This document shows positions 15,552 to 24,835 of a DNA stretch of 64,000 nucleotides, piece by piece (position 1 is the first letter of the stretch; every line of letters begins with the position of its first letter). Made by a program: the position numbers and the translations under genes. The notes below the pieces were generated by a model. The model was not told the origin of the DNA. It searched no databases and saw only the letters and a program-made list of their open reading frames with translations. The stretch is from Lutimaribacter_A marinistellae (GTDB lineage Bacteria > Pseudomonadota > Alphaproteobacteria > Rhodobacterales > Rhodobacteraceae), in the NCBI RefSeq assembly GCF_042648365.1, contig NZ_JBHRXI010000004.1:310001-374000 (forward strand), in the 5' to 3' direction.

Positions 15552-17065
15552 CTGCGTCCTTCAGCCTGTAATAACGGTCGGTCACGCCGCGAGGTGGTCG
15601 AGACGTAATCTTCCACCACGGCAACGGCACCCTTCGCCCAAATCAGCTCAAGCCAATCATGAAACGCTTTGGCGAAAGGCTCGCTTTTAGCCAAAGCACC
15701 ATAGACCGCCTTTTGCTCAAGCCAGACCTGTGGGTGCGCCTTGGCCTTCTTCGCGGCATCTTGCAACGCTTCCCAGTGCGGGTCATTCGCCTCAATGGTT
15801 GATCCGTCCTCGCGCGTGCCTTCACACATTCGCGCCCACAGCGCCTCGACGAGCGCGAGGCCAGACACCGAGCGCCCTTCCACAAGCTGATCGTGCAAGA
15901 TCGGCAGCACGAACCCAGGATGGCGGGCCGAGCCGTCGAACGCAACACGGCGCACCGTATCGACGATGAGCGGATTGCCAAACCGCGCTTCGATCAGGTC
16001 GAGATAGTCCAGAGGCTTGTACTCAGGGACAGGCGCCACTGTCTGAGTGATCTCCTCGGCCTGCACCTTGCGAAACATGGCTGCGATGCCTCGGTGCGCC
16101 ATGCACTCGGAAATGGTTTCAAGCCCAAGAACTTCGCCGATATTGGCCAGCACCTGATGGCCCGCGTTCAGGATGCGGATTTTCATTGTTTCATAGGCAT
16201 GAACGTCGTCTGAAAACGTCACGCCGACACGCTCCCATTCGGGGCGGCCTGCGCAAAACTTTTCTTCGATCACCCATTGGCGGTGGGCCTCATGGCTCAC
16301 TGGCGCAGCGTCGTCGATGCCGAATTGCCGCACCAGCGCGTGCTCCTTGGGGCCTGTCGCAGGCGCGATGCAATCCACCATCGAGTTGGGGAAAGTCATG
16401 TTTTCGGCAATCCAGTCAGCAAGCTCCGGATCGCTTAGTCGGGCCAGATTCGTAACGGTCTGTTTCAGAACGTTGCCATTGCCTTGCAAGTTGTCGCAGC
16501 TGAGCCCCGTGAATGGGCCACGGCCAGCCGCGCGGCGGCGGCGCAGAGCTTCCACCATCGCCCCGAAAGCCGTGCGCGGTGCGCGCGGGTTGGCTGCATC
16601 ATACACCATATCGGGATGCGCTGCGTCAAAACCCATCGTGGTAGGCTCAAGGTAGTAGCCGCTTTCAGTCACGGTGAGCGATACAATGCGGATGCTCGGC
16701 TCGGCCATGGCCGCGATCAAGGCGCCGTTATCGTCTTCGATTGGTAGGTAGTCGACCATTGAACCGATCACCTCAGCTGAGGTCTCGGCTGGATCGAGCT
16801 GGATCAATGTGGTCAGATAATCCTGCGCCAGAAGCTTTTCGCGCATCTTGGCATCAAAGGGGCGCACGCCAGCTCCGATGATCGCCCAATCTTGCGCCGC
16901 ACCCTCCTGCATGAGGCGGTGCAGATACCACGCTTGATGCGCGCGGTGAAAATTGCCTACCCCAATATGCACGATACCTGGTGTCAGCGCGGTCCGATCA
17001 TAGCGCGGATGTTCCAACCGAAGCTTATCCAGAGCAGCATTTGAGAGTTTTGTCAGCTCATCCAT
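15548..17065 (-). CDS. mtlK: mannitol 2-dehydrogenase (polyol dehydrogenase)
   Basis: A 505-residue member of the long-chain mannitol dehydrogenase family, oxidising D-mannitol (often also arabitol or sorbitol) to fructose with NAD. Family blocks visible: GIVHIGVGNFHRAHQAWYL at the N-terminal nucleotide-binding region, LTVTESGYYL, ALVRQFGIDD, and KIRILNAGHQVLANIGEVLG near residue 295, with the conserved KIRxLNxxH active-site motif. The length fits the family. It starts 13 bp inside the 3' end of smoS and overlaps the downstream kinase gene, in the same order as the R. sphaeroides smo operon (smoS then mtlK). Confidence 0.93.
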   Translation of the reverse strand: MDELTKLSNAALDKLRLEHPRYDRTALTPGIVHIGVGNFHRAHQAWYLHRLMQEGAAQDWAIIGAGVRPFDAKMREKLLAQDYLTTLIQLDPAETSAEVIGSMVDYLPIEDDNGALIAAMAEPSIRIVSLTVTESGYYLEPTTMGFDAAHPDMVYDAANPRAPRTAFGAMVEALRRRRAAGRGPFTGLSCDNLQGNGNVLKQTVTNLARLSDPELADWIAENMTFPNSMVDCIAPATGPKEHALVRQFGIDDAAPVSHEAHRQWVIEEKFCAGRPEWERVGVTFSDDVHAYETMKIRILNAGHQVLANIGEVLGLETISECMAHRGIAAMFRKVQAEEITQTVAPVPEYKPLDYLDLIEARFGNPLIVDTVRRVAFDGSARHPGFVLPILHDQLVEGRSVSGLALVEALWARMCEGTREDGSTIEANDPHWEALQDAAKKAKAHPQVWLEQKAVYGALAKSEPFAKAFHDWLELIWAKGAVAVVEDYVSTTSRRDRPLLQAEGRR

Positions 17066-17823
17066 TGGCCACCATCCACGTTGTATGTCTGCGCGACGAC
17101 GTAGTCGCTTTCGCTAGAGGCAAGAAAGATCGCCATGCCTGTCAAATCTTCGGCTGTCCCCATCCTCCCTAAAGGGACGGCCGCACCCACTTCGGCCTTT
17201 TTCTGACCTGGGGATTTACTCTCATATTTTGCGAAGAAGGCATCTACACCGTCCCAATGTTCGCCATCGACAACACCAGGGGAGATTGCATTGACGTTGA
17301 TGCCCTGCTCAATCAGGTTCAGTCCCGCTGATTGCGTCAGGCTGATCACGGCCGCCTTGCTGGCGCAATAGACCGCCACGAGCGGCTCGCCGCGCCGCCC
17401 TGCCTGACTGGCCATATTGATGATCTTGCCCCCAATGCCGCGCGCGATCATGTGCTGGGCGACAGCCTGCAACATAAAAAGCGTGCCTGCGACGTTTATC
17501 TCGAAGGTGCGAGCAAAGTCTTCTCGGCTGATTTCGATGATGGGCGCTGCGGTGAAAACAGCTGCATTGTTAACAAGAATGTCGATCTGTCCCAGACGCT
17601 CCGCCGCCTCGGTCACAGCGTTCGCGATGCTCGCTTCATCGGTGACATCGAGTGCAACGGCGAAAGCCGCATCACCGATTTCAGAGGCCGCGGCCTTGGC
17701 GCCCTTAAGGTTGATGTCCGCGATCGCAACGCGCGCACCTTCGGCCACATAAGCGGCGGCGAAGGCGCGCCCGATGCCGCGGGCCGCGCCTGTTATCATG
17801 GCTGTTTTCCCAGCCAGACGCAT
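17053..17823 (-). CDS. smoS: sorbitol (L-iditol) 2-dehydrogenase, SDR family
   Basis: A 256-residue short-chain dehydrogenase that oxidises sorbitol to fructose with NAD. The glycine motif TGAARGIG is near residue 12. NNAA, the catalytic Ser in NMASQAGRRG, and Tyr-x-x-x-Lys as YCASK are all intact. The C-terminal YVVAQTYNVDGGQWMS ending and the AISPGVVDGEHWDGVDA block closely match what I recall of R. sphaeroides SmoS. ATG 17823 was chosen (a GTG lies directly in front); it overlaps the smoK stop. It is co-transcribed with the transporter and mtlK. Confidence 0.93.
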   Translation of the reverse strand: MRLAGKTAMITGAARGIGRAFAAAYVAEGARVAIADINLKGAKAAASEIGDAAFAVALDVTDEASIANAVTEAAERLGQIDILVNNAAVFTAAPIIEISREDFARTFEINVAGTLFMLQAVAQHMIARGIGGKIINMASQAGRRGEPLVAVYCASKAAVISLTQSAGLNLIEQGINVNAISPGVVDGEHWDGVDAFFAKYESKSPGQKKAEVGAAVPLGRMGTAEDLTGMAIFLASSESDYVVAQTYNVDGGQWMS

Positions 17824-18827
17824 CACTCGACCCTCAAGCCCTGCTCGTCGAACTTGTGCAGGTGAGCAAGGTTTGGCGTCAGGTAGACAGTGTCGCCGTG
17901 TTTCACTGGCAACTCCCCGTCAACTCGCACGGTCATCGGATCACATCCCGCAACGCTGTGAATGTGCAGGAACGTGTCAGAGCCAAGGTGCTCGGCCACA
18001 CCAACCGTGCCTTTCCAAGTGCCCTCCGTGGACGACACGTCGATATGCTCGGGGCGAATGCCGATCGTGTGCACACCGTGCTTTTCAGCCGCAGCGCCTT
18101 CGATCAGGTTCATCTTCGGGCTGCCGATGAACCCGGCAACGAACTTGTTGCGCGGCGCGCGGTAAAGCTCCAGCGGGCTTCCCACCTGCTCGATGACGCC
18201 TGCTTGCAGCACGACAATCTTATCCGCCATGGTCATCGCCTCGACTTGGTCGTGCGTGACGTAGATCATCGTGGTGTTGAGCTTCTTGTGCAGCTCCGAG
18301 ATCTCCATCCGCATGCCTACGCGCAACGCGGCATCAAGGTTCGAAAGCGGCTCGTCAAAGAGGAAGGCCTGCGGCTCACGCACAATGGCACGTCCGATCG
18401 CAACCCGCTGGCGCTGCCCACCCGAAAGCTGGCCAGGGCGGCGGTCGAGATAGTCGGTTAGGTTCAGCGCCTGCGCAGCCGCCTCAATCCTGCGGTCCTG
18501 CTCGTCTTGCGGAACGCCCGCCATCCGCATCGGGAAGGCGATGTTCTTGCGCACCGACATATGTGGGTAAAGCGCGTAAGACTGAAACACCATCGCGAGC
18601 CCTCGTTTTGCGGGCGGGACGTTGGTCGCGTCCGCCCCGTCGATCTCGATGTGGCCCGAGGTGATGTCTTCCAGGCCCGCTATGAGACGCAGGAGTGTTG
18701 ACTTCCCGCAGCCCGACGGGCCCACGAACACGCTGAACTCGCCGTCTTCAATGGTCAGGTCCAGCGGTGGGATCACTTCCACTTCGCCGAAGCTCTTGGA
18801 GACCTGATTGAGTTTGATTTGTCCCAT
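17823..18827 (-). CDS. smoK: polyol ABC transporter, ATP-binding protein
   Basis: A 334-residue ATPase of the CUT1/MalK class that powers sorbitol/mannitol uptake at the inner membrane. Walker A is GPSGCGKST near residue 36, the signature is LSGGQRQRVAIGRA, Walker B is AFLFDEPLSNLD, and the switch histidine is in YVTHDQ. A C-terminal TOBE/OB regulatory region of about 100 residues (GIRPEHIDV) is present. The order smoE-smoF-smoG-smoK-smoS-mtlK is the known polyol operon order in Rhodobacter. Confidence 0.93.
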   Translation of the reverse strand: MGQIKLNQVSKSFGEVEVIPPLDLTIEDGEFSVFVGPSGCGKSTLLRLIAGLEDITSGHIEIDGADATNVPPAKRGLAMVFQSYALYPHMSVRKNIAFPMRMAGVPQDEQDRRIEAAAQALNLTDYLDRRPGQLSGGQRQRVAIGRAIVREPQAFLFDEPLSNLDAALRVGMRMEISELHKKLNTTMIYVTHDQVEAMTMADKIVVLQAGVIEQVGSPLELYRAPRNKFVAGFIGSPKMNLIEGAAAEKHGVHTIGIRPEHIDVSSTEGTWKGTVGVAEHLGSDTFLHIHSVAGCDPMTVRVDGELPVKHGDTVYLTPNLAHLHKFDEQGLRVE

Positions 18828-18841
18828 GGGTCTGATCCTTC

Positions 18842-19672
18842 TTACTTAACGGCGCCAAACGTAAGGCCGCTGACGAGTTGTTTCTGGCTGAACCAGCCGA
18901 GGATGAGGATAGGCGCGATGGCCATTGTCGAGGCTGCGCTGAGCTTGGCGTAGAAAAGGCCTTCGGGGCTGGAATAACTCGCGATGAAAGCGGTGAGTGG
19001 CGCGGCCTTGGCTGCTGTGAGATTGAGCGTCCAGAAAGCCTCGTTCCACGCAAGGATCACGTTGAGCAGCACTGTCGATGCAATACCCGGGATGGCCATG
19101 GGCGTGAGCACATAGAGCACCTCTTCGTGGAGCGTGGCCCCGTCCATCCGCGCCGCCTCAAGGATCTCGCCGGGGATCTCCTTGAAGTACGTATAGAGCA
19201 TCCAGACAATGATCGGCAGGTTGATAAGCATCAAGATGAACACCAGCGCGATCTTGCTGTCGAGCACACCGAACTGAATGCACAAGAGGTAGATTGGATA
19301 GAGCACGCCCACCGCAGGAAGCATCTTCGTCGAAAGCATCCAAAGGAGAATGTCCTTGGTGCGCTTGGAGGGCACGAAGGCCATCGACCACGCGGCCGGC
19401 ACGGCGATGAGAATGCCCAAGAGCGTCGAGCCGCCCGCGATGATGATCGAGTTCCATAGGAAGCGGCCGTAGTTCGAGCGCTCCATGACAGCGGAGTAAT
19501 TCTCCAGCGTCCAGTCAAAGCCGAGGAAGATGGGCGGATCGGCGATCGCCTGTGCCTCGGTCTTGAAGCTGGTTAGAATGGTCCAGAGGATCGGGAAGAA
19601 GATCAGAAGGCCCACCGCCCATGCGGCGCCTGTGTTGATGATCTTGCGATTGCGGGTGACTGAACGTGCCAT
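18842..19672 (-). CDS. smoG: polyol ABC transporter permease
   Basis: A 276-residue inner-membrane permease with six predicted hydrophobic segments. The first is AVGLLIFFPILWTILTSF. The EAA coupling loop reads EAARMDGATLHEEVLYVLTP. ATG 19672 (MARSVTRNR) was chosen because GAGGA lies 8 bases upstream and the start falls 10 bp after the smoF stop; the longer frame would begin inside smoF. It pairs with SmoF as the heterodimeric channel. Confidence 0.92.
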   Translation of the reverse strand: MARSVTRNRKIINTGAAWAVGLLIFFPILWTILTSFKTEAQAIADPPIFLGFDWTLENYSAVMERSNYGRFLWNSIIIAGGSTLLGILIAVPAAWSMAFVPSKRTKDILLWMLSTKMLPAVGVLYPIYLLCIQFGVLDSKIALVFILMLINLPIIVWMLYTYFKEIPGEILEAARMDGATLHEEVLYVLTPMAIPGIASTVLLNVILAWNEAFWTLNLTAAKAAPLTAFIASYSSPEGLFYAKLSAASTMAIAPILILGWFSQKQLVSGLTFGAVK

Positions 19673-19682
19673 TTGCCGATCC

Positions 19683-20549
19683 TCACTTGTCCAGGTTTTT
19701 GCCGACAAGGCGCATCAGGAAGATGGCAACAATGTTGGCGAGGATGATTGCATAAACGCCGCCCGCAGAGCCGAGTCCCACGTTCTGGCTTTCCAGCACA
19801 CGCTGAAAAATGAGGTACGTCAGCGTCTTGGTTCCGAAGGCGCCGCCCGTGGTGACGAAAATTTCCGCAAAGATCGATAAAAGGAAGATCGTCTGGATCA
19901 GGATCACGACGGTAATCGCGCGGCCAAGGTGCGGCAGGGTGATGAAGGCGAACCGCTTGTGAACTGGCGCGCCGTCCATCTCGGCAGCCTCAAGCTGTTC
20001 ACTGTCGAGCGACTGGATTGCCGTGAGCAGGATGAGTGTCGCGAAGGGCAGCCATTGCCACGAGACGATCATGATGATTGAAGTGAGCGAGGCTTGGCTC
20101 AGCCACTCGACGGGTTGTGCGCCGAAGAACTCCCAAAGATGCGCCAGCAGGCCATAGTTCGGGTCCATGAACATGTTCTTCCAAACCAGCGCCGAAACCG
20201 TGGGCATGACGAAGAAGGGAGCGATGACAAGGATGCGGACAAAGCCCTGGCCCCACATCGGCTGGTTGAGCAGGATCGCCAGCATGACGCCGAAGATCAC
20301 CGTGATCGCGAGCACGCCGCCGACAATGATCAGCGTTGTCATGACCGAAGGCCAAAACGAGCTGGAGGTGACAAAGCGCACGTAGTTGTCAAAGCCGACC
20401 CAGCCGAGGTCTCCACCACGCAGAGGCAGATACTTCTTGAAGGAGAAGTAGAGCGTCATCGTCAGCGGAACGAGCATCCACCCCAGGAGTAAGACAACCG
20501 CGGGGGCCATCATGATGCGCGCCGCTGATCGGGAATGCTGGGTAGCCAT
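19683..20549 (-). CDS. smoF: polyol ABC transporter permease
   Basis: A 288-residue inner-membrane permease of the MalF-like CUT1 type. The first helix is MMAPAVVLLLGWMLVPLTMT. The EAA loop reads EAAEMDGAPVHKRFAFITLP. It lies between the binding protein and SmoG genes and ends 10 bp before the smoG start. The roughly 115-bp space before it (20550-20665), after the smoE stop, contains no gene and may hold an attenuating hairpin between smoE and the rest of the operon, though none was clear by eye. Confidence 0.92.
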   Translation of the reverse strand: MATQHSRSAARIMMAPAVVLLLGWMLVPLTMTLYFSFKKYLPLRGGDLGWVGFDNYVRFVTSSSFWPSVMTTLIIVGGVLAITVIFGVMLAILLNQPMWGQGFVRILVIAPFFVMPTVSALVWKNMFMDPNYGLLAHLWEFFGAQPVEWLSQASLTSIIMIVSWQWLPFATLILLTAIQSLDSEQLEAAEMDGAPVHKRFAFITLPHLGRAITVVILIQTIFLLSIFAEIFVTTGGAFGTKTLTYLIFQRVLESQNVGLGSAGGVYAIILANIVAIFLMRLVGKNLDK

Positions 20550-20665
20550 CGGGCAAATCTCCTCTGTGAACGGTGCTTTGCCGTTTCAGAACAAAGATAA
20601 CGTGAGAGATTCAGGAAGAGGAGCGAGGGCGACCAGGAGGCCGCCCTCGGACCTGCCTTAGATGC

Positions 20666-21970
20666 TTACCGGTAGCCCGCTGCTTCCATCGCATCATTGG
20701 TGATCGCTTGCGCCTTTGCCAGCGCTTCGTCGATCGTCTGTTGGCCCGCATAAGCCGCCGAGAACTCTTGGCTCACTTCTGTAGCGATGCCAGCAAACTC
20801 GGGGATCGCAGCGAACTGGATGCCAACGTAGGGCGAAGGTTCTAGTGTCGAGTTGTTCGGATCAGCCGACAGGATCGAGTCGAGCGTCATCTGTGCAAAC
20901 GGCACTTTCTGATACTCGGGGTTCTCGTAAAGCGATGTTCGCGCACCCGGGGGCACGTTGGCCCACCCTTCTTTCGCGGCAACCATCTCGATGTAGTCTT
21001 TCGATGTAGCCCACTCGATGAACTCCTTGGCGGCAGCTTCTTTCTGCGTGCCGGCCGGAATAGCGAGCGCCCATGCCCAGAGCCAGTTGGACCGTTTGCC
21101 GAGGCCATTATCGGGCGCAAGCGCAAAACCAACCATGTCGGCAACTGTCGAGTCGTTCGGGTTGGTCACGAAAGAGGCTGCAACCGTCGCGTCGATCCAC
21201 ATGCCGCATTTGCCTTGCTGGAAGAGCGACAAGTTCTCGTTGAACCCGTTTGTCGCGTAGCCCGCAGGGCCGCTTTCGTCCATCATGCCCTTGTAGAACT
21301 CGAGCGTGTTCTTCCAGGCTTCGGTGTCGAACTGGGCGTTCCAGTCCATGTCGAACCAACGTGCGCCGAAAGAGTTGGACATTGCCGTGATGAAGGCACC
21401 GCCTTCTCCCCAGCCCGCTTTGCCGCGCAAGCAGATACCATTGATGTCATTGTCGCGGTCAGTCATGGCCGCTGCCGCTTCACGGATAAATGTCCATGTC
21501 GGCGCCTCGGGCATCTCAAGGCCTGCTTTTTCCATCAGGTCGGTGCGATACATGATCATAGAGCTTTCGCCGTAGAACGGCGCTGCGTATAGCGTGCCGT
21601 CGTGGCTCAGACCACCTGCCATCGCGGGCAGGATGTCGGCCGCGTCATATTCGGCGCTCAGGTCATTGAGCGGAACGAGCCAGCCATTCGCACCCCAGAT
21701 CGGCGTTTCGTACATGCCGATGGTCATGATGTCAAAAGCGCCGCCTTTGGTCGAAATATCCGTGGTAACGCGCTGACGCAGAACGTTCTCCTCCAGCGTC
21801 ACCCACTCGACTTCATGTCCTGTCTTGGCCGTGAAATCGTCGGTGTAGCCCTGCATGCGGATCATGTCACCATTGTTGACAGTCGCGATCGTGATGGTTT
21901 CGGCAAGGGATGTACCGGCCGTGACAAGCGACATCGCGGTCGCTGCCAAGAGTTTTGTCTTGAAAGACAT
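20666..21970 (-). CDS. smoE: polyol ABC transporter, periplasmic binding protein
   Basis: A 434-residue extracytoplasmic solute-binding protein. ATG 21970 follows GGAGGAATACGG and begins the signal peptide MSFKTKLLAATAMSLVTAGTSLA. The mature part starts ETITIATVNNGDMIRMQG and has the family 1 (maltose type) layout, with FAPDNG-like and KEFIEWATSKDY helices. It is the first gene of the operon and lies downstream of a perfect palindromic operator at 22039-22052 for the neighbouring LacI-type regulator. Substrate: sorbitol/mannitol by operon context. Confidence 0.92.
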   Translation of the reverse strand: MSFKTKLLAATAMSLVTAGTSLAETITIATVNNGDMIRMQGYTDDFTAKTGHEVEWVTLEENVLRQRVTTDISTKGGAFDIMTIGMYETPIWGANGWLVPLNDLSAEYDAADILPAMAGGLSHDGTLYAAPFYGESSMIMYRTDLMEKAGLEMPEAPTWTFIREAAAAMTDRDNDINGICLRGKAGWGEGGAFITAMSNSFGARWFDMDWNAQFDTEAWKNTLEFYKGMMDESGPAGYATNGFNENLSLFQQGKCGMWIDATVAASFVTNPNDSTVADMVGFALAPDNGLGKRSNWLWAWALAIPAGTQKEAAAKEFIEWATSKDYIEMVAAKEGWANVPPGARTSLYENPEYQKVPFAQMTLDSILSADPNNSTLEPSPYVGIQFAAIPEFAGIATEVSQEFSAAYAGQQTIDEALAKAQAITNDAMEAAGYR

Positions 21971-22038
21971 CCGTATTCCTCCAGTTCGGGATGATGTAGC
22001 GAACCTAACTGCCAACCTAACGCGCAGTCAACTTATTT

Positions 22039-22052
22039 TTTACGCGCGTAAA
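22039..22052. promoter_or_regulatory. LacI-type operator in smo promoter
   Basis: A perfect 14-bp palindrome, TTTACGCGCGTAAA, lies between the smoE start and the 3' end of the LacI-type regulator gene. The same core recurs at 23139-23149 in front of the regulator gene. The central CG and symmetric half-sites fit LacI-family operators. It is probably the repressor site controlling smoE onward. Confidence 0.75.
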
Positions 22053-22084
22053 TTAGCAGGAAAAATCGATGCATGCCTAGAGGC

Positions 22085-23116
22085 TTACGCCGAGTCTCTC
22101 ATTACAAGGCGGCCATGGAAAAGCGTTTCCTCGCGCTTTTTCGGGCGCACACCTGTATCGAGTATCTCAAACAGCGTGCTCGCCGCACGATTCGCGATGG
22201 CGGCGTAGTCCTGTGAGATTGTGGTCAACGATGGACAGGTGAAGCGCGAAAACGGGTGATCGTCATGCCCGGCAACGCGCAGCGCACAGACCGGGCCGTG
22301 CCCCACGCGAATATCGAGACTATAGGCTGCAGACAGCATGCCAATGGCGAGACGGTCGTTGCTGCACAGGATTGTGTCCGTCTTGAACCCATTCTCGTAG
22401 AGCAACCGCCCACCTTCGGCGCGCCCGATTTCCTCAAAGCCCCAACCCTCGCCATCTGCCTGGTAAATCCGGGCCTCGTAGCCATGCCGCCCCATGCTTT
22501 CCAGATAAGCTCTCCGGCGTTTGTTCGCGTTAGGATTTGAAGGCGATTTCATTTCGAAAAAACATGGCGGCTGACCGCTACGACACAGGTATTCAACCAT
22601 CAAATCAATGCTTTGATCGTTATTTGTTCCCACGAATGCCTCGCAAGCGCCTTCCACATTCGCATCGAACAAAACCACGGGAACATCCTTGTTGAAGCTT
22701 TCGATTTCCCTGCGGTCAGAAGCCCTACCGAATGGCGCCAGAAGAACGCCTGCAGGCTTTAGCGCGCGCAAGGAGTCGAGGTTTGCGCGTTCTTGCTCGG
22801 GGCTGCCGTGCGAGCTGAGCAAGATCGGACTGTATCCGGCAGCGATACAGGCCAGTTCAACCTCCCTGCCGATCTCCGAGAAGAACGGGTCAGCGAGATT
22901 TGGCACGACAATCCCGATATTCTTCGTCGTCTGCCTGTTCTGGTTCACTGCAAAGACATTTGGACGATAGTCAAATCGCGTCAAGGCCTCTTCGATCTTG
23001 CTTCGTGTGGAGCGCCGCACGCTATCGGGGTCGTTGAAATACTTCGAAAGCGTTGGCCGCGAGATGCCGCTTACAGCGGCAAACTCTTCCATGTTCTTGA
23101 TCTTTTGCTGTGCCAT
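22085..23116 (-). CDS. LacI-family regulator of the polyol operon
   Basis: A 343-residue regulator. The N-terminal HTH reads EEFAAVSGISRPTLSKYFND followed by the hinge region RFDYRPN. The remainder is a periplasmic-binding-protein-like sensor (NIGIVVPNLADPFFSEIGRE). ATG 23116 was chosen (a GTG precedes it). It is located upstream of smoE on the same strand, and matching operator sequences flank it on both sides. It probably represses smo genes and itself, with a polyol or fructose derivative as inducer. Confidence 0.88.
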   Translation of the reverse strand: MAQQKIKNMEEFAAVSGISRPTLSKYFNDPDSVRRSTRSKIEEALTRFDYRPNVFAVNQNRQTTKNIGIVVPNLADPFFSEIGREVELACIAAGYSPILLSSHGSPEQERANLDSLRALKPAGVLLAPFGRASDRREIESFNKDVPVVLFDANVEGACEAFVGTNNDQSIDLMVEYLCRSGQPPCFFEMKSPSNPNANKRRRAYLESMGRHGYEARIYQADGEGWGFEEIGRAEGGRLLYENGFKTDTILCSNDRLAIGMLSAAYSLDIRVGHGPVCALRVAGHDDHPFSRFTCPSLTTISQDYAAIANRAASTLFEILDTGVRPKKREETLFHGRLVMRDSA

Positions 23117-23135
23117 CACTCAAACTTCCCAAAAC

Positions 23136-23149
23136 GCAACGCGCGTAAA
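23136..23149. promoter_or_regulatory. second LacI-type operator, upstream of regulator gene
   Basis: GCAACGCGCGTAAA at this position shares the 11-base core ACGCGCGTAAA with the perfect palindrome at 22039-22052, but one half-site is degenerate. It lies 20 bp before the ATG of the LacI-type regulator, consistent with weaker autoregulation. Confidence 0.6.
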
Positions 23150-23227
23150 TTTTGAGAAACAATATGCAAACTTTCAAAAGAATGGCAAGCCTTGCCGCCT
23201 AGGGCGTGAATCCGACTCTGAGGCGCC

Positions 23228-24835
23228 TCACTCCCGCAGCCTTTCCAACAACGCTGTTGTCGACGGGTCTTTGTCTTTCGCTTCATCGCCTTGAACCATT
23301 GGAAGGAGCGCATTGGCTAGTTCCTTGCCAAGCTCTACGCCCCATTGATCGAAGGAGTTGATTTTCCAGACCACGCCTTCCACGAATACGCGGTGCTCAT
23401 ATAGCGCGATGAGCTGGCCGAGCACAAAAGGGGTAAGCTTTGGGTAGGCCAAAGTCACTGAAGGGCGGTTGCCCGGGAAGGTGCGATGGGCTGCCTGACG
23501 CTCTCGTTCGGTGCCCTCAAAACCGAGTCGCGAAGCGATCTGCTTCGCCTCTTCGAAGCTGCGCCCGAGCATCAGCGCTTCGGACTGAGCAAGGCAGTTG
23601 GCTTTCAGGAGGTCATGGTGATGAGCGAGCTCCGGCTCATGCGCTTCAGCTGCAATGAGGAACTCGACGGGGATCACATCCGTCCCCTGATGGAGAAACT
23701 GATAAAACGCGTGCTGTCCGTTCGTGCCAGGCTCGCCCCAGACGACGGGGCCTGTGTCGCGCTCGACCGCGGTGCCATCCATCTGCACGCGCTTGCCGTT
23801 GCTCTCCATATCGAGCTGCTGCAAATAGGCAGGCAGCCGCGCCAGCCGCTGGTCATAGGGCAGCACCGCGCGCGTGTCATATCCGCAGATGTTGCGATGC
23901 CAGATACCTGTCAAAGCCAAAAGAACGGGCAGGTTTTGCGCGAGAGGCGCGTTTTGGAAGTGTGCGTCCAACGCCGCAGCGCCGTCCAGAAACTCGCGGA
24001 AGCGCTCGGCTCCAATCGCCAGCATGATCGGCAGACCGACCGGCCCCCAAAGTGAGTAGCGCCCGCCGACCCAGTCGGCGAAGCCAAAAACACGGGCACG
24101 GTCAATGCCCATTTTGCTTGTCAGCTCCTGCGCCGTTGAAACCGCCGCGAGATGTGTGCCGATCTTTTCACCCAACGCTCCACGCAGCCAGCCGAACACC
24201 GTCTCGGCGTTGGTCATCGTCTCGATGGTGGTGAAAGTCTTGGAGGCCACAATCACCAGCGTCGTGGCGGGGTCGATCCCGCGCAGCGTATCACGGGCGT
24301 GCGCTCCATCGACGTTGGAGATGAAATGCGTGCGCGGCCCGTCCTGATAGGGTGCGAACGCAAGCCTAGCCATCGCTGGACCAAGGTCAGAGCCGCCGAT
24401 GCCGATGTTCACCACATCGGTAAAGGGTGCTCCGCTCTGTGACGCAATCTTGCCTGAACGCACGCCCTCGGCAAAGATCTCCATGCGCGCCAACGTCTCG
24501 GCAATCGCGGGGCGCACGTCCCGACCATCAACGAGAAGTGGTGCGGCCTCAGACGAGCGCAGTGCGGTGTGCAGCACGGCGCGGCCTTCTGTTGTGTTGA
24601 TCTTCTCGCCCGCAAACATGGCCGCGCGCCGCTCGGCAAGGCCCGCCGCCTCGGCGAGCGCCAACAATGCGTCGAGCGCATCATCGTCAATGTTGGTCTT
24701 TGCTACGTCGAGATAGAGTTCATCGGCGGTGGCAGAGAAACGCGCGAGCCGATCCCCCTTGTCAAACAGCGAGGCGATCGAGCGGGCTTTGTTTTCAGCG
24801 TAGTTCTGCTCCAAGGTCTGCCAGATTGGTTTCAC
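23228..24835 (-). CDS. pgi: glucose-6-phosphate isomerase
   Basis: A 535-residue cytoplasmic enzyme converting fructose-6-P to glucose-6-P. PGI signatures are intact: NIGIGGSDLGPAMA, SKTFTTIETMTNA, WGEPGTNGQHAFYQFLHQG, and GVELGKELAN near the end. It is the last gene of the gap-zwf-edd-eda-pgi operon and overlaps eda by four bases. Here it feeds fructose-6-P, formed from polyols via fructokinase, into the Entner-Doudoroff pathway. Confidence 0.96.
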   Translation of the reverse strand: MKPIWQTLEQNYAENKARSIASLFDKGDRLARFSATADELYLDVAKTNIDDDALDALLALAEAAGLAERRAAMFAGEKINTTEGRAVLHTALRSSEAAPLLVDGRDVRPAIAETLARMEIFAEGVRSGKIASQSGAPFTDVVNIGIGGSDLGPAMARLAFAPYQDGPRTHFISNVDGAHARDTLRGIDPATTLVIVASKTFTTIETMTNAETVFGWLRGALGEKIGTHLAAVSTAQELTSKMGIDRARVFGFADWVGGRYSLWGPVGLPIMLAIGAERFREFLDGAAALDAHFQNAPLAQNLPVLLALTGIWHRNICGYDTRAVLPYDQRLARLPAYLQQLDMESNGKRVQMDGTAVERDTGPVVWGEPGTNGQHAFYQFLHQGTDVIPVEFLIAAEAHEPELAHHHDLLKANCLAQSEALMLGRSFEEAKQIASRLGFEGTERERQAAHRTFPGNRPSVTLAYPKLTPFVLGQLIALYEHRVFVEGVVWKINSFDQWGVELGKELANALLPMVQGDEAKDKDPSTTALLERLRE

